Assembly: GCA_009760855.2 (NCBI GenBank)
Contig: WPIO01000199.1
Coordinates: 250,001-314,000, forward strand
Source: Cristatella mucedo
Taxonomy: Eukaryota > Bryozoa > Phylactolaemata > Cristatellidae
Length of the DNA stretch: 64,000 bases
Direction of reading: 5' to 3'
Shown here: in pieces, positions 25,190 through 36,100 of the stretch
Position numbering within the stretch: the first letter of the stretch is position 1
How the letters are laid out: every line of letters begins with the position of its first letter
Made by a program: the position numbers and the translations under genes
Notes under the pieces: model-generated
Told to the model about the DNA's origin: nothing
The model's database searches: none
Seen by the model: the letters and a program-made list of their open reading frames with translations, nothing else

Positions 25190-26620
25190 TAAAAATACAT
25201 TTAATCTGCAATTATGTAAAATCTCCAACATTGTAAATATGTTCTTAGCAGCTGGCATATTCCCAGGACCTTTCAAAACGCTATTGATTCCAAATTATTG
25301 CACAGACAAAGTTTGATTGTGAGATGTTAGGCAAATTCCAGAATTTCATTCGTCTGCCAGTCCAATGAAATACAGGATAATGAATTGGCTGACTGCTTAG
25401 ACGCTATTGCGGCAGCTTCAAACTCACGCATTGGCCCCAAGTTAAGACCGCTATAAGCCTATGTCGACCTTCTCAGAAATGCTGACCTGACTTGTTTACA
25501 AGCTACTTTCGCTGGATTTCGTGGCTGCGATATCCATCGTGAGCGCCTCTTATCTAGCTTTGGCATCACTGAATCTGCAGTGCAATGGTCGAGGTATTTT
25601 TCAGTTTTAAAGAATTTCCGGAAGTCTTTTATAATGTAAAAGTTTCCTCGGCTGTAGCTAAAGCTGATATAGTCATGTGAGCCATTAATTCCTTATTAAA
25701 TTTAAAGAAAAGAATTTGATCATTTTAATGGTTAAGTGTCATCTAAAGAACCTTTAAAATGTGTGTTATCAAAAGGATCTGTGTTGATCAGTGTTTTCTT
25801 TTACGATTTATATTCTCTTTCTCGGCAATGTTTTGCCAATTGCAATCTAGACTTCAATTTGTGTGTGGAAGATGAAGTTCTCCTGTGCCCTACTCAGTTT
25901 GATACTTAAGAGTAGTAGTCTCAACAATCAAAGGTCATGGCAGGCCCGTATTACATGTTAAACCCTTAGGATAGATTATTTAACTTTAGATGAAATAAAG
26001 CATTATTTGCGCTTTAGTTTCTCTCTACGTGCAATCAAAGTCTTGTTGCCATTTCTAGGTGCACTGATGACTTAGCGCCCCTGGATGAGAGCAAGATTCT
26101 CAAATTTGGAGACGACGAAGCCAGCTTAATAGGTAAAGAAAAATCTGAGTTGCTTAAAAATAAGTAAAACCTCAAGCTCCTAATTGACTCATCCAAAAAC
26201 TTTCAAGTAGTTAGAACCGGGATCCTGCGTATCCTGTTCCAACGCAATCTGTTACTAGATGAAAACATCAGTCCACAGTCAATTTATACCACTTTCAGCA
26301 ACCAAACGTTGCAGAAATTCAGGACTGTTTCGTAAAGATGCCACATCCTAATTGCTCCATGCATTTTGGACAAGCCGTGTGAGCATTTGTATTTTACTTA
26401 CTTGAAGGTGCTACATCGAGCTCGATAAAGCACCTACAGTCTTTGCACTAGTTGCTTTCAGTGACGTGAACATTGAAACTGTTACATTAAACTACTTCTC
26501 GCTGACCAAGACTGGCTTAATAAAATGCTGTAAATTGGCTTCAAGACCGGCCGTCATTTTCTCAAGCTTCTAGCTCCACGACTAACCAATGAGCCTAAAG
26601 ATTGTACTAGCCTCTCTTAC
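25190..26620 (+). mobile_element. L2-like LINE fragment, very old
   Basis: Patchy but colinear with L2-A. It has an ATGTTCTTAGCAGCTGGCATATTCCCAGGACC block (family ATATGTCAATAGCCTCAGGTCATGTCCCAGCACC), then SSFGITESAVQWSRYFS (family SRLGITGTALQWFRSYLS). LSKGSVLISVFFYDLYSLS follows (family PQGSVLGPVLFMLYTLPLA), with VEDE at the YADD position. The thumb at about 26225-26340 matches TCCAACGCAATCTGTTACTAGATGAAAACATC. With so many lesions it is among the oldest copies; the 3' limit is uncertain. Confidence 0.62.
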
Positions 26621-27069
26621 GGTACTGGTAGTCTTTCTATGGCGCTAACCTGCTGTGATAGTGCCTTAATTCCGGGGTTTCGAATAGACAGAATTCACTA
26701 CTGACCGACATTGACGAGTCCTTTGAATTGACAATATTTTATGCCCAGGTAGTACTTGCATGTTTCTTACGCGATTTTTTTTGGTCAGTGCTAAATCATT
26801 ACTATTTGTATGCATATGCATACAGATAGCATGTATGCTATTAGTAACCAAATGACATGCTTCACTTGCAGGAAATGAAGACCTTCAGAGAGATTTCTCA
26901 TTTAGGGCACTGTGCAGATGTCTTATTAACAGTAATATTATGAGCTCACTAATAATGATGTGGGAAATAGCAGCTAGCAGAAGTAAGAACAAGCTTGCAG
27001 GGAGAGCAAGGTGGAAAAAGTAAGCAGAGTGGAGAAATTGAGTGCTCGATTTCTCTTTTAAAGTTGTCA
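26621..27069. other. Unassigned sequence
   Basis: No recognised feature. Confidence 0.4.
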
Positions 27070-27150
27070 AGTCAGAGAGAAAGAGAGAGGGAGACAGAGC
27101 AATTGGGACGGAGAGTGACAGATAGAGAAATAGAGAGAGAAAGAGAACTT
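27070..27150. repeat. GA-rich purine tract
   Basis: An imperfect (AGAG)n/(GAGA)n tract on the plus strand, broken by short unique segments. Confidence 0.85.
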
Positions 27151-27231
27151 AGTTATAGAGTTCTTTTTTGAGTAACTAATAATGACCAGGAAGACCGGCA
27201 CTTTGCTTGAGAACTAAATTTTCTCCGAATT

Positions 27232-27410
27232 CGGTGAGCCGTTTTAGACTACTGATAGGGTGCTTACTCTACGTAAACCCGGGTCGTGGCTTCGAGTCCT
27301 GTCGTGGTAGATTCTTCATTGACCAGTGCAATCGGTGGTGATAGCAATCAAAGCTCTTCGGCAGCTACATAAATGAGACTTAAAAATCAGCTCACCTCTA
27401 CTTTACACGA
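27232..27410 (+). mobile_element. tRNA-derived SINE, diverged copy
   Basis: The tRNA-like head has TAGACTACTGATAGGGTGCTT as a D-arm/A-box equivalent and GGTCGTGGCTTCGAGTCC as the B box. The body AGTGCAATCGGTGGTGATAG...CAAAGCTCTTCGGCAGCTACATAAATGAGAC aligns with the bodies at 245-408 and 32028-32195. It lacks the perfect palindrome of the other two copies. Confidence 0.7.
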
Positions 27411-28199
27411 TTTGCTTACTGGTTAGGCTAGATAGGCTTTCCACGCTAGCAACAAGTAATTTAGGTTCATGCAGTACACGTTTCCTCAATTTTTAGTCGC
27501 GGCCAGCAGCTCAGGATTGCCTATTGCCACATGACAGCTAGTAGCTCTGGGCTATAGTCCTGCTAGGGCTCCGTAGGGTCTAGTGGAGAGGACATTAATG
27601 AACTCGGAGCAGAACCGAGGTTTGCTGCCTGTGCAAGCTGACATTGCGAAGCCTGTTTTATACTTACCGATTGTGTTATCATGACCAGCTTTAGGGACCT
27701 TCAATAAAAAGCAACATTCAGGCTGACCGACGAGCCGGAAATGCGAAAATGAGAATGTAGCTGAGAAAATGAGAAATAATTTAGGCACTGTGCTATGGCA
27801 GCATAAAAGAGTACCAATACGTACATTTGGCCGCACAGTGGGCCTCCTAGCAGCTGGATGTCCTGCAAAGATCGACAACGTTGTTTCTTTTCTTGCAGCT
27901 GTACGCAGGGGTGTTTAAAGTAGCAAATGCAAACAGCTGGCGAAATATTGACATAGACCACAGCTCTACAAGCACTGGTTGACAACTCGGAGCATATGTG
28001 GCTTCAGTACAGTCCAAATTGTTATTAATTGGAATCTTTACCGAGCGTTGAGAAGTTCCAAATGCTTTGTAGGGAAATAGCTGCCAAAGTAAAACTCTAG
28101 CCTCCTTTCAGTGCTGAGTTTTGGCCATGCCACTGTAATTACATATGAAGGCTTCCACTGTATGAACTTAAGGAGAGATTTTGCATATGCATGAAGGAG
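27411..28199. other. Unassigned sequence
   Basis: Minus-strand open frames of 108 and 94 codons overlap at 27552-27985. They show no recognisable domain and I do not call them genes. Confidence 0.35.
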
Positions 28200-28545
28200 T
28201 CCGTAAACGTGAACTAGTAAATACTCGACGGCCAGAATCACCAAGTCAATCCCTGCAATTGTAGCATCCCTCCTGAAATCTCGCACGATCAATTCATTGC
28301 AGCACCTCAATGTCTACCTTTAATTTGGTCGCTATTGACCTAGTCCTGGAGTTCATAGGCTAATTAATACGACGACTAGTCTTCCGGATCACATTCCAAC
28401 TGTTCTGCTTCTACGATGCAATGAACAGCTGCTTCAATGCATAAATAACATCATAAATATGTGATTAGCCTCATGTCACGTCCTAGTACCTTTCAAAAAG
28501 TCTCTAGTCAGTGAAGATCCAGCATACTTTCGTTTTTGAGTTTTT
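28200..28545 (+). mobile_element. L2-A LINE fragment (pre-RT linker)
   Basis: Plus-strand sequence GCACCTCAATGTCTACCTTTAATTTGG matches the family's GCACCTCAATGTCTGCATTTGAGCAGG. The next 200 bp follow the family through ATGCATAAATAACATCATAAATATG (family ATGCATAACTAACATAATTAATATG) and AGCCTCATGTCACGTCCTAGTACCTTTC. Both ends are truncated. The minus-strand 90-codon frame at 28038-28310 overlaps it and is a by-product. Confidence 0.75.
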
Positions 28546-29384
28546 CCATGAGGCTAATTTCCCTTCTTAAGGCTTACACTGATCGTACGCAGAAATATTT
28601 TCATTTCAAGTAGAATTTTTTAATGTAGATGAACTACTGAATATTGTCTGAGTTTTTTGCTGTGTGATAGTATTGTGGACAAATTTCGGCATTTCCGATA
28701 CATCACCATTCTGCTTTGTAAATGCAAAGTCTGTCTTTTTTAGTACCGTGGTCAGCTACTGTCGGCATAATCGCCTCCATTAGTGATTTCCCGGCCGTTC
28801 ACTAGCCATGGATCGGGCGTGGAGGCTAGCTAGGTTCAAGCTTCATCAGCTTTTGCTGGGTGCCCCCTAAGACCAGGACTACTGCCAGATCTGCATCTGT
28901 AGCTAGTTATGTCGGAGTTCAAGGCCACTCACAGCATTGCTAAAAAAAAACGTTTAGAAGCTGCAGTTCAAGCTAGAATTTCAGGAACAGCTGTCAGAAT
29001 ATTCACTAGTTTTTAAGTCATCAATTGCGCCATTGTAATCCATGGTAAAGAAGTTACTAAATGAAGAAATTTCAAATGATACCTTGTTTTTAAGCTCCCT
29101 AGATTTAAATGTAAAACAGTAGATAAGAGCGAGACATGGGAAGTATAGATATATAGAAGAATGTAATTGCTTCGCGGCATTGGCAATTTTCAACAGCAGT
29201 TCTTGATCTTAGCAGGTTCATTGTTGGTGAAGATTTTCCGAAAATGTCATCACAGCTCAGTACCCTCAAAGTATCCAAATGTGTATTGAATATATTATGA
29301 AATGGTCTTTACCAGCAACGGAGTCACCGAAGGCATATTGAGTGACTCCTGTTTGAGGGAAAACTTTCCTCGTGTTTGTACGTC
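28546..29384. other. Unassigned sequence
   Basis: It may contain further decayed L2-A at its left edge. Otherwise nothing recognised. Confidence 0.35.
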
Positions 29385-29865
29385 TTAAGTCAAACAATGT
29401 TCGGTCTGTACATTGTAATGTTGGCATGCACAGCGTTTGAAGCTAATCACAAAGCAAATGATCTCTGGCTCACTGGTCGCGTTAACCTCAAGAGCCTGCT
29501 AGATGTAGGATTCAAAATAATCAGGCGAACCGTAACTCCAGCAGGTCTGTGGCGGCTTGAAGAACGCATACTCTTATTTGCACTGCCTCACTGCTTTAAC
29601 AGGCTGGCCGCTACTGTCGAGGAGAGCTAACTTAAACCATGGTTCTTGTATTCTGTCCGGAATTTTGCTGCAGTAACGTGAGAACGAAGGAGAAAAGCAA
29701 AAGCTCCGTGCCAGAATCCGTAGAATCGCCATTTAGGATTCCCAAACACGGGTTGCACAGCTCAGTGCATACTTCAGCTGCTGTTCGCTGCAGAAGATGC
29801 AACATAATCTCTGCTGACTGTGGACATCTTTTCTGGGCAGCATCTCTTCTACCAGCAACAGCTAC
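29385..29865 (+). repeat. Unclassified dispersed repeat D, copy 1
   Basis: Matches 37800-38425 in the same orientation. Shared blocks are AAAATAATCAGGC(G/A)AACCGTAA, CCAGCAGG..TGGCGGCT, ACAGGCTGG and GAGAACGAA..GCAAAAGCT. This copy has two open frames in series. One, at 29376-29630 (84 codons), reads LKSLLDVGFKIIRRTVTPAG. The other, at 29639-29929 (96 codons), is unrecognised. The second copy keeps LDAGLKIIRQTVNPAGPWRL in translation, so the unit may once have coded for protein. I cannot name a family. Confidence 0.65.
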
Positions 29866-30769
29866 TTTAATTGCAGCAGCAGCTACTTCACCTGCCCCCA
29901 GGCCAAATTATCCCTGGCATTTTCATTAGCCACATCGTAAGCAGCTTTTCCAAATTTTCATTTATTGCTGTCCGTTATATAGAAATAATGTTAATGGCAT
30001 TGAAAGGCATTATAGCTGTCGCCGAGTGCCTTGGCACAGATTGGTGAAACTAGAGTAACCTCTCTGCTCCTATGGCTCTTGTAGTTCGCCTTACTATTGG
30101 CTGTAATTTCTTTGTTTAACACGACGATCATCATTTGCTTATTCTTCTCAGGGCAATCTTTTGCACTCTCTTTCTTCTGGTCCATGGCTGGAGAAACATA
30201 AGTATTAAAAAACTGCTAGCATAAACGTGAGAACCAACCTGATGCCTCACCTGCATGCTAACCGATTAGAGTGAACGAGTGAGACATCGGATGCTGGGGG
30301 GGGGGTACGATAATCCCTGGGACGTTCCCTGAGATAACTAGCTTTGTAGTATTAGTGGCCGGCTCCTAAACTACATTTCTGATAACAACTTGATCAAGAA
30401 AATTAGCATAGAAACAGATCATATCCCAATATTCCGTCCTTTTATACATTATCCGCAAGTCATAATAATACCGTATCTGAAGAAAGTACTGCAAACAAGA
30501 AGATGAAAATATGTACACGCTTTTATGCAGCAAAAGCAATAAATACATAACAATAATAACACTAAGAGCGCGGGCTTGCATTGATGAATTATAGTGGAAA
30601 GAAAATACTGTACATTTGTTTACACGTCCATTGCGTTTGGGTTGCCGTGTATTTTTTTTTTACTGGACTTGAGTATTTGCTGACATGAAATTCCAAAGTC
30701 GTCAGGCTATAACTTAAATGCTGACTCCTGCCTTAGGCGATTCACGAATGCTGCACTCAAATTAGGTGG
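29866..30769. other. Unassigned sequence
   Basis: It contains a G9 run at about 30297-30305 and short minus-strand frames without domains. Confidence 0.4.
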
Positions 30770-31395
30770 TGCCGTGGCTAGCACCAAGCAACAGGAGTTC
30801 TGAGCTCTGATTCGCTCGCAAATGTAAGGCCCCAGCCTTGTAACGGCAGATGACGACTGTTAGGCTGCGGTTCTGTCATCCGCAGGAGAATGCATTCTCA
30901 GACCACGGTCGCTAAATTTTTTGTGGGAGCGTGATTGTACACAACTTGCAGAACAGTAACGACTTGGAGCACTCGTGCGAAACTTACTCAGCAACGTAAA
31001 GTTCTTAACTAAAGACACTAAGTGTAAGTCAGACCGTAAGTTAGACAAGAACTCCTGCCGCCTGCTAGCCATGAGCTCTGAACTTCAAGTGCTTAGTGTC
31101 TTATCTGGCTCCTACTAGCAGGAATGCTGAGCTATGATTCGCTATTCATAGTATGGATCACCATACTGCCACGTGACATACTTTCCAGCTTTAATCAATC
31201 GGGCAGACAGTCGTGGTCAGCAAAGCATACTTCTTAACTCAATTCAACTGTAACTTCAACAAGAACTTAGCGGTTCAGTGACATTAAGCTCCGATTCGCT
31301 AGCACATTGACTCACAATTAGAAGCAGGAACTCTGAGCTCTGATTGGCTCGCCAAGGTCGGCGGCACACCATGTTGCTGCATGACTGACATTTTT
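30770..31395. repeat. Diverged cluster of GAGCTCTGATTCGCT-type repeats
   Basis: Three plus-strand occurrences of CAGGA..(T/C)TGAGCT.TGATT.GCT lie near 30793, 31119 and 31325, with a weaker one near 31288. A reverse-complement version of GGCTAGCA...CAGGAGTTCT lies at about 31048-31072, facing its plus-strand match at 30776-30800. This looks like a few-hundred-base unit present in both direct and inverted orientation and badly eroded. Confidence 0.5.
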
Positions 31396-32027
31396 GGTTT
31401 ATTTTAACTGGAGATTTAAATAGACTATCCTAAAGCAATAGTTTTGTATAGAATTGTGCTGACTTTTTTAGCGTACGGCACCAAGCCTGGGTTAATTCGA
31501 AGACTGGAGAAAGACGAAACTCATGCGAATGGGTGCTTTATTGGACTGCTGAGAACAGTTCTACTTGTTTGCATGAATTGACTTAAGGCTGGAAACAACT
31601 GATTATTGGCATATAAAGCGTTCTTCGCAACTTTCAGAATTATAGAGAACAAAGAAACCGGCGTTGGCGTAAGACAAGACCTTTGATCTGATACCACGAG
31701 GCTATCTTTTGAATGGTCAACATTGCACATGACCCTATGACCATAGCTTAGTATTGCTGGCTTGATGACGAATACTAGGCTGTAATTCTTGATGCAGAGA
31801 AAACTTCCACGATAGCGTATTCTCCCAAAAAGGTGCGTTCAGCATAAACGTAACTGCTAAATCTATTTAGTTACCATCGGCTTACATGGAAATTGTCCTA
31901 ACTCGGTTCGGCACTCTATACACAACTGGTAACATTAGTGTTACATCTTACTCTCTTTCACAACTCTATCTGCCCTTAAGTACTGCTAAGTATAAATAGA
32001 CCCAGTAGTAAACAAATATCAAACGAG
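31396..32027. other. Unassigned sequence
   Basis: No recognised feature. Confidence 0.4.
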
Positions 32028-32195
32028 CGGATCCCTAGGTAAGGCGGTTGCTTTTCACGACCTCGGGCCCGAGGTCATCGGTTCGATTCCTGTGACGGGC
32101 GATCCTTTATCGCCACTGCGAGCGGCGGTGATAGCCGTAAAGGCTTCTCTGTCGCTGTACGAAAAGAGACTGTTAAATCCGCTAGGATTTATTTT
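32028..32195 (+). mobile_element. tRNA-derived SINE, best-preserved copy
   Basis: It has the same order as 245-408: CTAGGTAAGGCGGTTGC, a perfect 18-bp palindrome at 32059-32076, and the B box GGTTCGATTCC at about 32080-32090. The body AGCGGCGGTGATAGCCGTAA then runs on to GAGACTGTTAAATCCGCTAG. The B box fits the Pol III consensus better than the other copies, so this one is probably youngest. A T-rich run follows at about 32191-32202. Confidence 0.78.
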
Positions 32196-32314
32196 TTTTA
32201 TTTCACAGGCAGAGGCAGAGACAAAGAGAGAGACTGAGGGTACGGTCATTTTCCCCGGTCATAGCCCAAGACTTTTGCCCCCTGGAGTAGGACATTTCCC
32301 TTTGGGGTATTTAG

Positions 32315-32452
32315 CTTAGGGTTTGGAGTTTTAGGATTTTGGGCTTAAGGCTTAGGGTTTTTAGGGTTTAGGGTTTAGTGTTTAGAGCTTAGGGTTTACG
32401 GTTTACAGTTTAGGTTTTAGGATTTAGGGTTTAGGATTTAGGCTTTGGGTAG
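32315..32452 (+). repeat. Degenerate (AGGGTTT)n 7-mer array
   Basis: Roughly 13 consecutive 7-base units (AGGGTTT, AGTGTTT, AGAGCTT, ACGGTTT, AGGATTT and similar) occupy about 32357-32452, with a looser lead-in from 32315. AGGGTTT is the permuted plant/algal-type telomere unit. The array is interstitial and eroded. Confidence 0.85.
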
Positions 32453-32984
32453 GCTTCGCCTCCGCCGCCTAAATCTGCGCTTGCTCGTATTCCGTGCATT
32501 AACTAGTGGGTATTAAGGCGTCATGAGATCTTTTTAGGCAAACCTATACTCAGTAAACCTCTTACGCTTCACCCTCATTTGCAGGAACGCACGGCACACC
32601 ATAGTTCGCGCTTGCTTTGACGGGTACAAAGAGGTGCGTGGTGGCATCGCTCCGTTAGAATCCATCCTTTCAAAGATACTGAGTTGATTTTATTTCAATG
32701 GAAATGAACTTCACTTTATTAATATATATATATATATATATTATTAGCATGTTTAATATCTGTCTAGGATGCATATTCTTTATTATAAATTCGTCAATTT
32801 AGGGAAAAATATCCTACCCCTGGCGAAATGCCGGGGAGGGTGTAAATGTCATAGGGTCCAACCAGAAGGGAAAGTTCCAGGGGGGGCGACGTCCGACAAC
32901 CCAGAGACTGACAGGGAGGGTGCAGAGCAGTTTGAAGGAAAGCTGTAATTATGTGAGGGGGGAATATTATGCCAGCGATATTGT
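32453..32984. other. Unassigned sequence with short (TA)n
   Basis: Contains a ~20-bp (TA)n at 32721-32741 and G-rich patches at 32880. No gene seen. Confidence 0.45.
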
Positions 32985-33130
32985 AATAATAATCATAATA
33001 ATAATAATAATAATAATAATAATGCACTTGGTAAAGCGCCCTCAGAGAACTTAACCTCTTTCTAGGTGCTTTACATTTGCTGCAAAGTGAAATGCAATTG
33101 AATAGTGATAGTAAATGATGAAAAACGCCT
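32985..33130 (-). mobile_element. L2-A LINE 3' tail, solo
   Basis: An (ATA)n tract at 32988-33023 is followed by TGCACTTGGTAAAGCGCCCTCAGAGAACTTAACCTC and GGTGCTTTACATTTGCTGCA, which is the reverse complement of the family 3' end. The copy stops after about 110 bp of element, a typical extreme 5' truncation. Confidence 0.88.
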
Positions 33131-36100
33131 CTAATACTGAGAAAGTGACAGCTAATAATTTACGAGAGTAGGTAGCAGTCGGAAATTAATCGAATCAGAT
33201 TCAACATATTTGATTTAAGAAGAATTCGAAAGAGAGCTTATAAAAAATCATGCAGAAAATTCACGTGCAAGCTGGACACTAATGTGTACATGCAAAAATA
33301 GGCAATAGATTATTGGAAATTTGAATTATGACTACCTTGTTTTGAATACATGAGAAAAGTGCAACTCCCACTCCTTTTTCAGTCGGAACGGAAGAGACAG
33401 TCTGCTTTAAAAAAAGATAAACTTTGAAGCAGACATGGACAAAGGAAAGAAGGCCCAGCAGTGACTGATCGATTCTTTTTAAACATTGGTCGCTTCATTG
33501 TCAGACTTGGCTCTCGGTGAAATCGCTGTTAACGGCATCGTGAATGTTACTTATGGAGCTAAGCTCCAAATTGAAAGTGGTTAAGGCTATTTTTTTATCT
33601 TTACACCGGCTACGTCTGAGGCATTTCAGCATGAATAAGCTGCCATTAAAAATTTGTATTCATAGCGGGTCATCTAAAGGAGAGCAGAGCAAGTGTATGG
33701 CTCGATAATAAGCGAAGATCATTAGAATTATGGCAAAAAAAAGAGCAGGCAATCAATAAACATTGATTCACAAACTGAGCTTTTCGTCAAGGCCGACTAC
33801 TTTAAATTGTTAATCCAACTTTAATAATACTGGTAGCTTTTTCATTTCGTCTGATTACTTGACAGCTCACTTATATTACCTGGTAAAATCTAGGTGAGTG
33901 GTGCGGCTGCGGACTTTGCTTTCGATCAGTTTATTGCTCACCCGGATGAGTGCCACACCGCCTGGAGCTAGTACTATATGCAGTCTCCTTTGGTCGCTGT
34001 GCTTCTCTTTCAAGCGTCAACTAACTGACAAGGTTCCAATGGTGCTGCCGAGCAAACCACTAATACTGGTAGAATATGAATTGCTTCGGTACATAATCAT
34101 TGATCCTGCACTTACTGGAGAAAGAAGGCTTCCCGAAGTGAGCAAGTTTGCCTCGGTGCACCTAACTGTGATCAATCGCTTGCCCTGGCTTAGCATTTCC
34201 GTAGCTGTTGAGTACTTTCACATTGTTCTATCAGTAATTATATAAATTTTATTGTGAATGCACCAAATAGTAAGGATAGGTCAAACGGCAACGTCACACA
34301 CATTTATCAAGTGTCTTTCTAAGCCTTCATATAAACACCAAAGCATCACAATCATCATTGGACGGCATAGCTACAGCTGCCTAAATAGAGAGCTAAAGCA
34401 AGGTAGACAAGCGAGCAAGTGAGAGTGCTCTGAAGTATTCACGACTGTCTTATATTCGCTAAGTACTGGTCAGAAAAACTGATGAGATCGGGTTAGCCTT
34501 CCGGAAACTAAATTGGGCGATCCACTCTAGTGCTTGAATGTGGACATGCTGAGCAGTGGCTTGGGTCTTTTCCAATAATAATTAATATGTTCACTTGCTC
34601 TTATTTAGTTTTGAATTTGCTACAGCACGCATTTACCCGAGTCATCCACTTGCACACCATGAAATAAAGACGTTGTCTCAGAGATGTCACTTCAAAAATG
34701 TTAAGTTTGTTGACACTGTGGTATGAGTGACTTGATCATTTTAGTCTTTGATAGGTCTTTCTTTTGAAAGCCTTTAGAAAGATTCGAACGGGATCATGTT
34801 CCCTAACGGGGCTTCTCAATAAAGATCATCTTTATCAATATGATTAGCTCTAATCCTGGACTCGTTATTAGCACCATAGAGCCACGATTGCCTAGAAAGC
34901 CTTGATTCTGCCTGCGGTAGACATGATTCATACACAGTCTATCTCGGGTCGGAGCGACACTGGAGCGAGTGGGTCGGAATTGAAGACAATAAATCTCAAG
35001 GCCAAACCCGAGGCTAGACTAAGCCAACGAATAATTGTATGCAGCAGTGAGGGCTCAATCAGAAATGCTTGGAAAAGCTCAGCAGACAGCTCATCCAGTG
35101 AAATCATGAAATCAGCTAAGTATTTAGTCACGGTAATTTGTGAGTTTTTCTTAAAGGCGTCAGGTATTGAGATCGCAACTGAATAAATGCAATGATGATC
35201 TAAACGAGATGATTTATCTCCGTTGAGACAAGCATGGGACGGGCTCTTGTCGACCTTCCTACTAAAGGCACCCTAGCCGTTCTCTGCTTTGGGGCAAATA
35301 AGGTCTTGATTCTGACGAGAAGGAAGGCCTATGATCGTACCTTCAATCAGATTGACCAATGAAGGACTGGACTAGGCCAACGATCCAATGTATAACTTCC
35401 GGAGCTTGAGCAGCCTAAGAGAACTCGATCAATATTTCACTTCTAGAGGTAGTAACCGTCGATACGGCTCATCTGTCGATATGTAGATGTCAAATAAGTT
35501 AAATCAAAGTGCTTCAAAGAGACGGGAAGACGAAGAAGCAGCAAATGAGAGAACCACATCTAGCCCGAGACGAAGGTGCCGCAGCCTCTAAAAATGCAAG
35601 TGCTGCAACTTGCATTCAAAGTACTAAAACCGTAGATGGCGATTTCGCCATCCAATTTGCTTCATGCTTCAGGTTGCATGGTGTCTCCTGAAGGGTTACG
35701 TTTAGCTAAGGCAATAGGTTTTTTAGACTATGCGAAGAAATATATTGGGAGCACTAGCCAGAGGGTCATTACAAGGTACTTCAATCAGCACACAGTAGCC
35801 GCCATCTGAAACGTTGTGCTGCGCAGCATCTGACAAAACAGGATCCAGTTCGATCAAGTGAGACAACAGTAAAAGTATGAGCTTGGACAAAACAAAAGCA
35901 CATATCAAGTGATAAAAATGCACTGCTGACAAGATATCGCGGGCAGTACGTGATGAATGTAGGTAATGAAAAGGTTTGTTATGGTAGGAGTTTGACTAGG
36001 TGAAATCCTAATACAACAGTTACACATATGCCAGTTGCAAGGGCTAATCTACTCTCTCCTCCAGGTGTGAGAAGTGACTGGCTACTACTGGCTCAATTGA

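Noticed and set aside
33898-34245. 115-codon plus-strand frame
   Set aside because: No recognisable domain, Kozak or splice context, or repeat match. Length is within chance for 64 kb on six frames.
35290-35345. RRKAYDRTFNQID-like translation resembling an RT palm block (FRKAYD)
   Set aside because: Too short, stop right after, and no other RT blocks around it.
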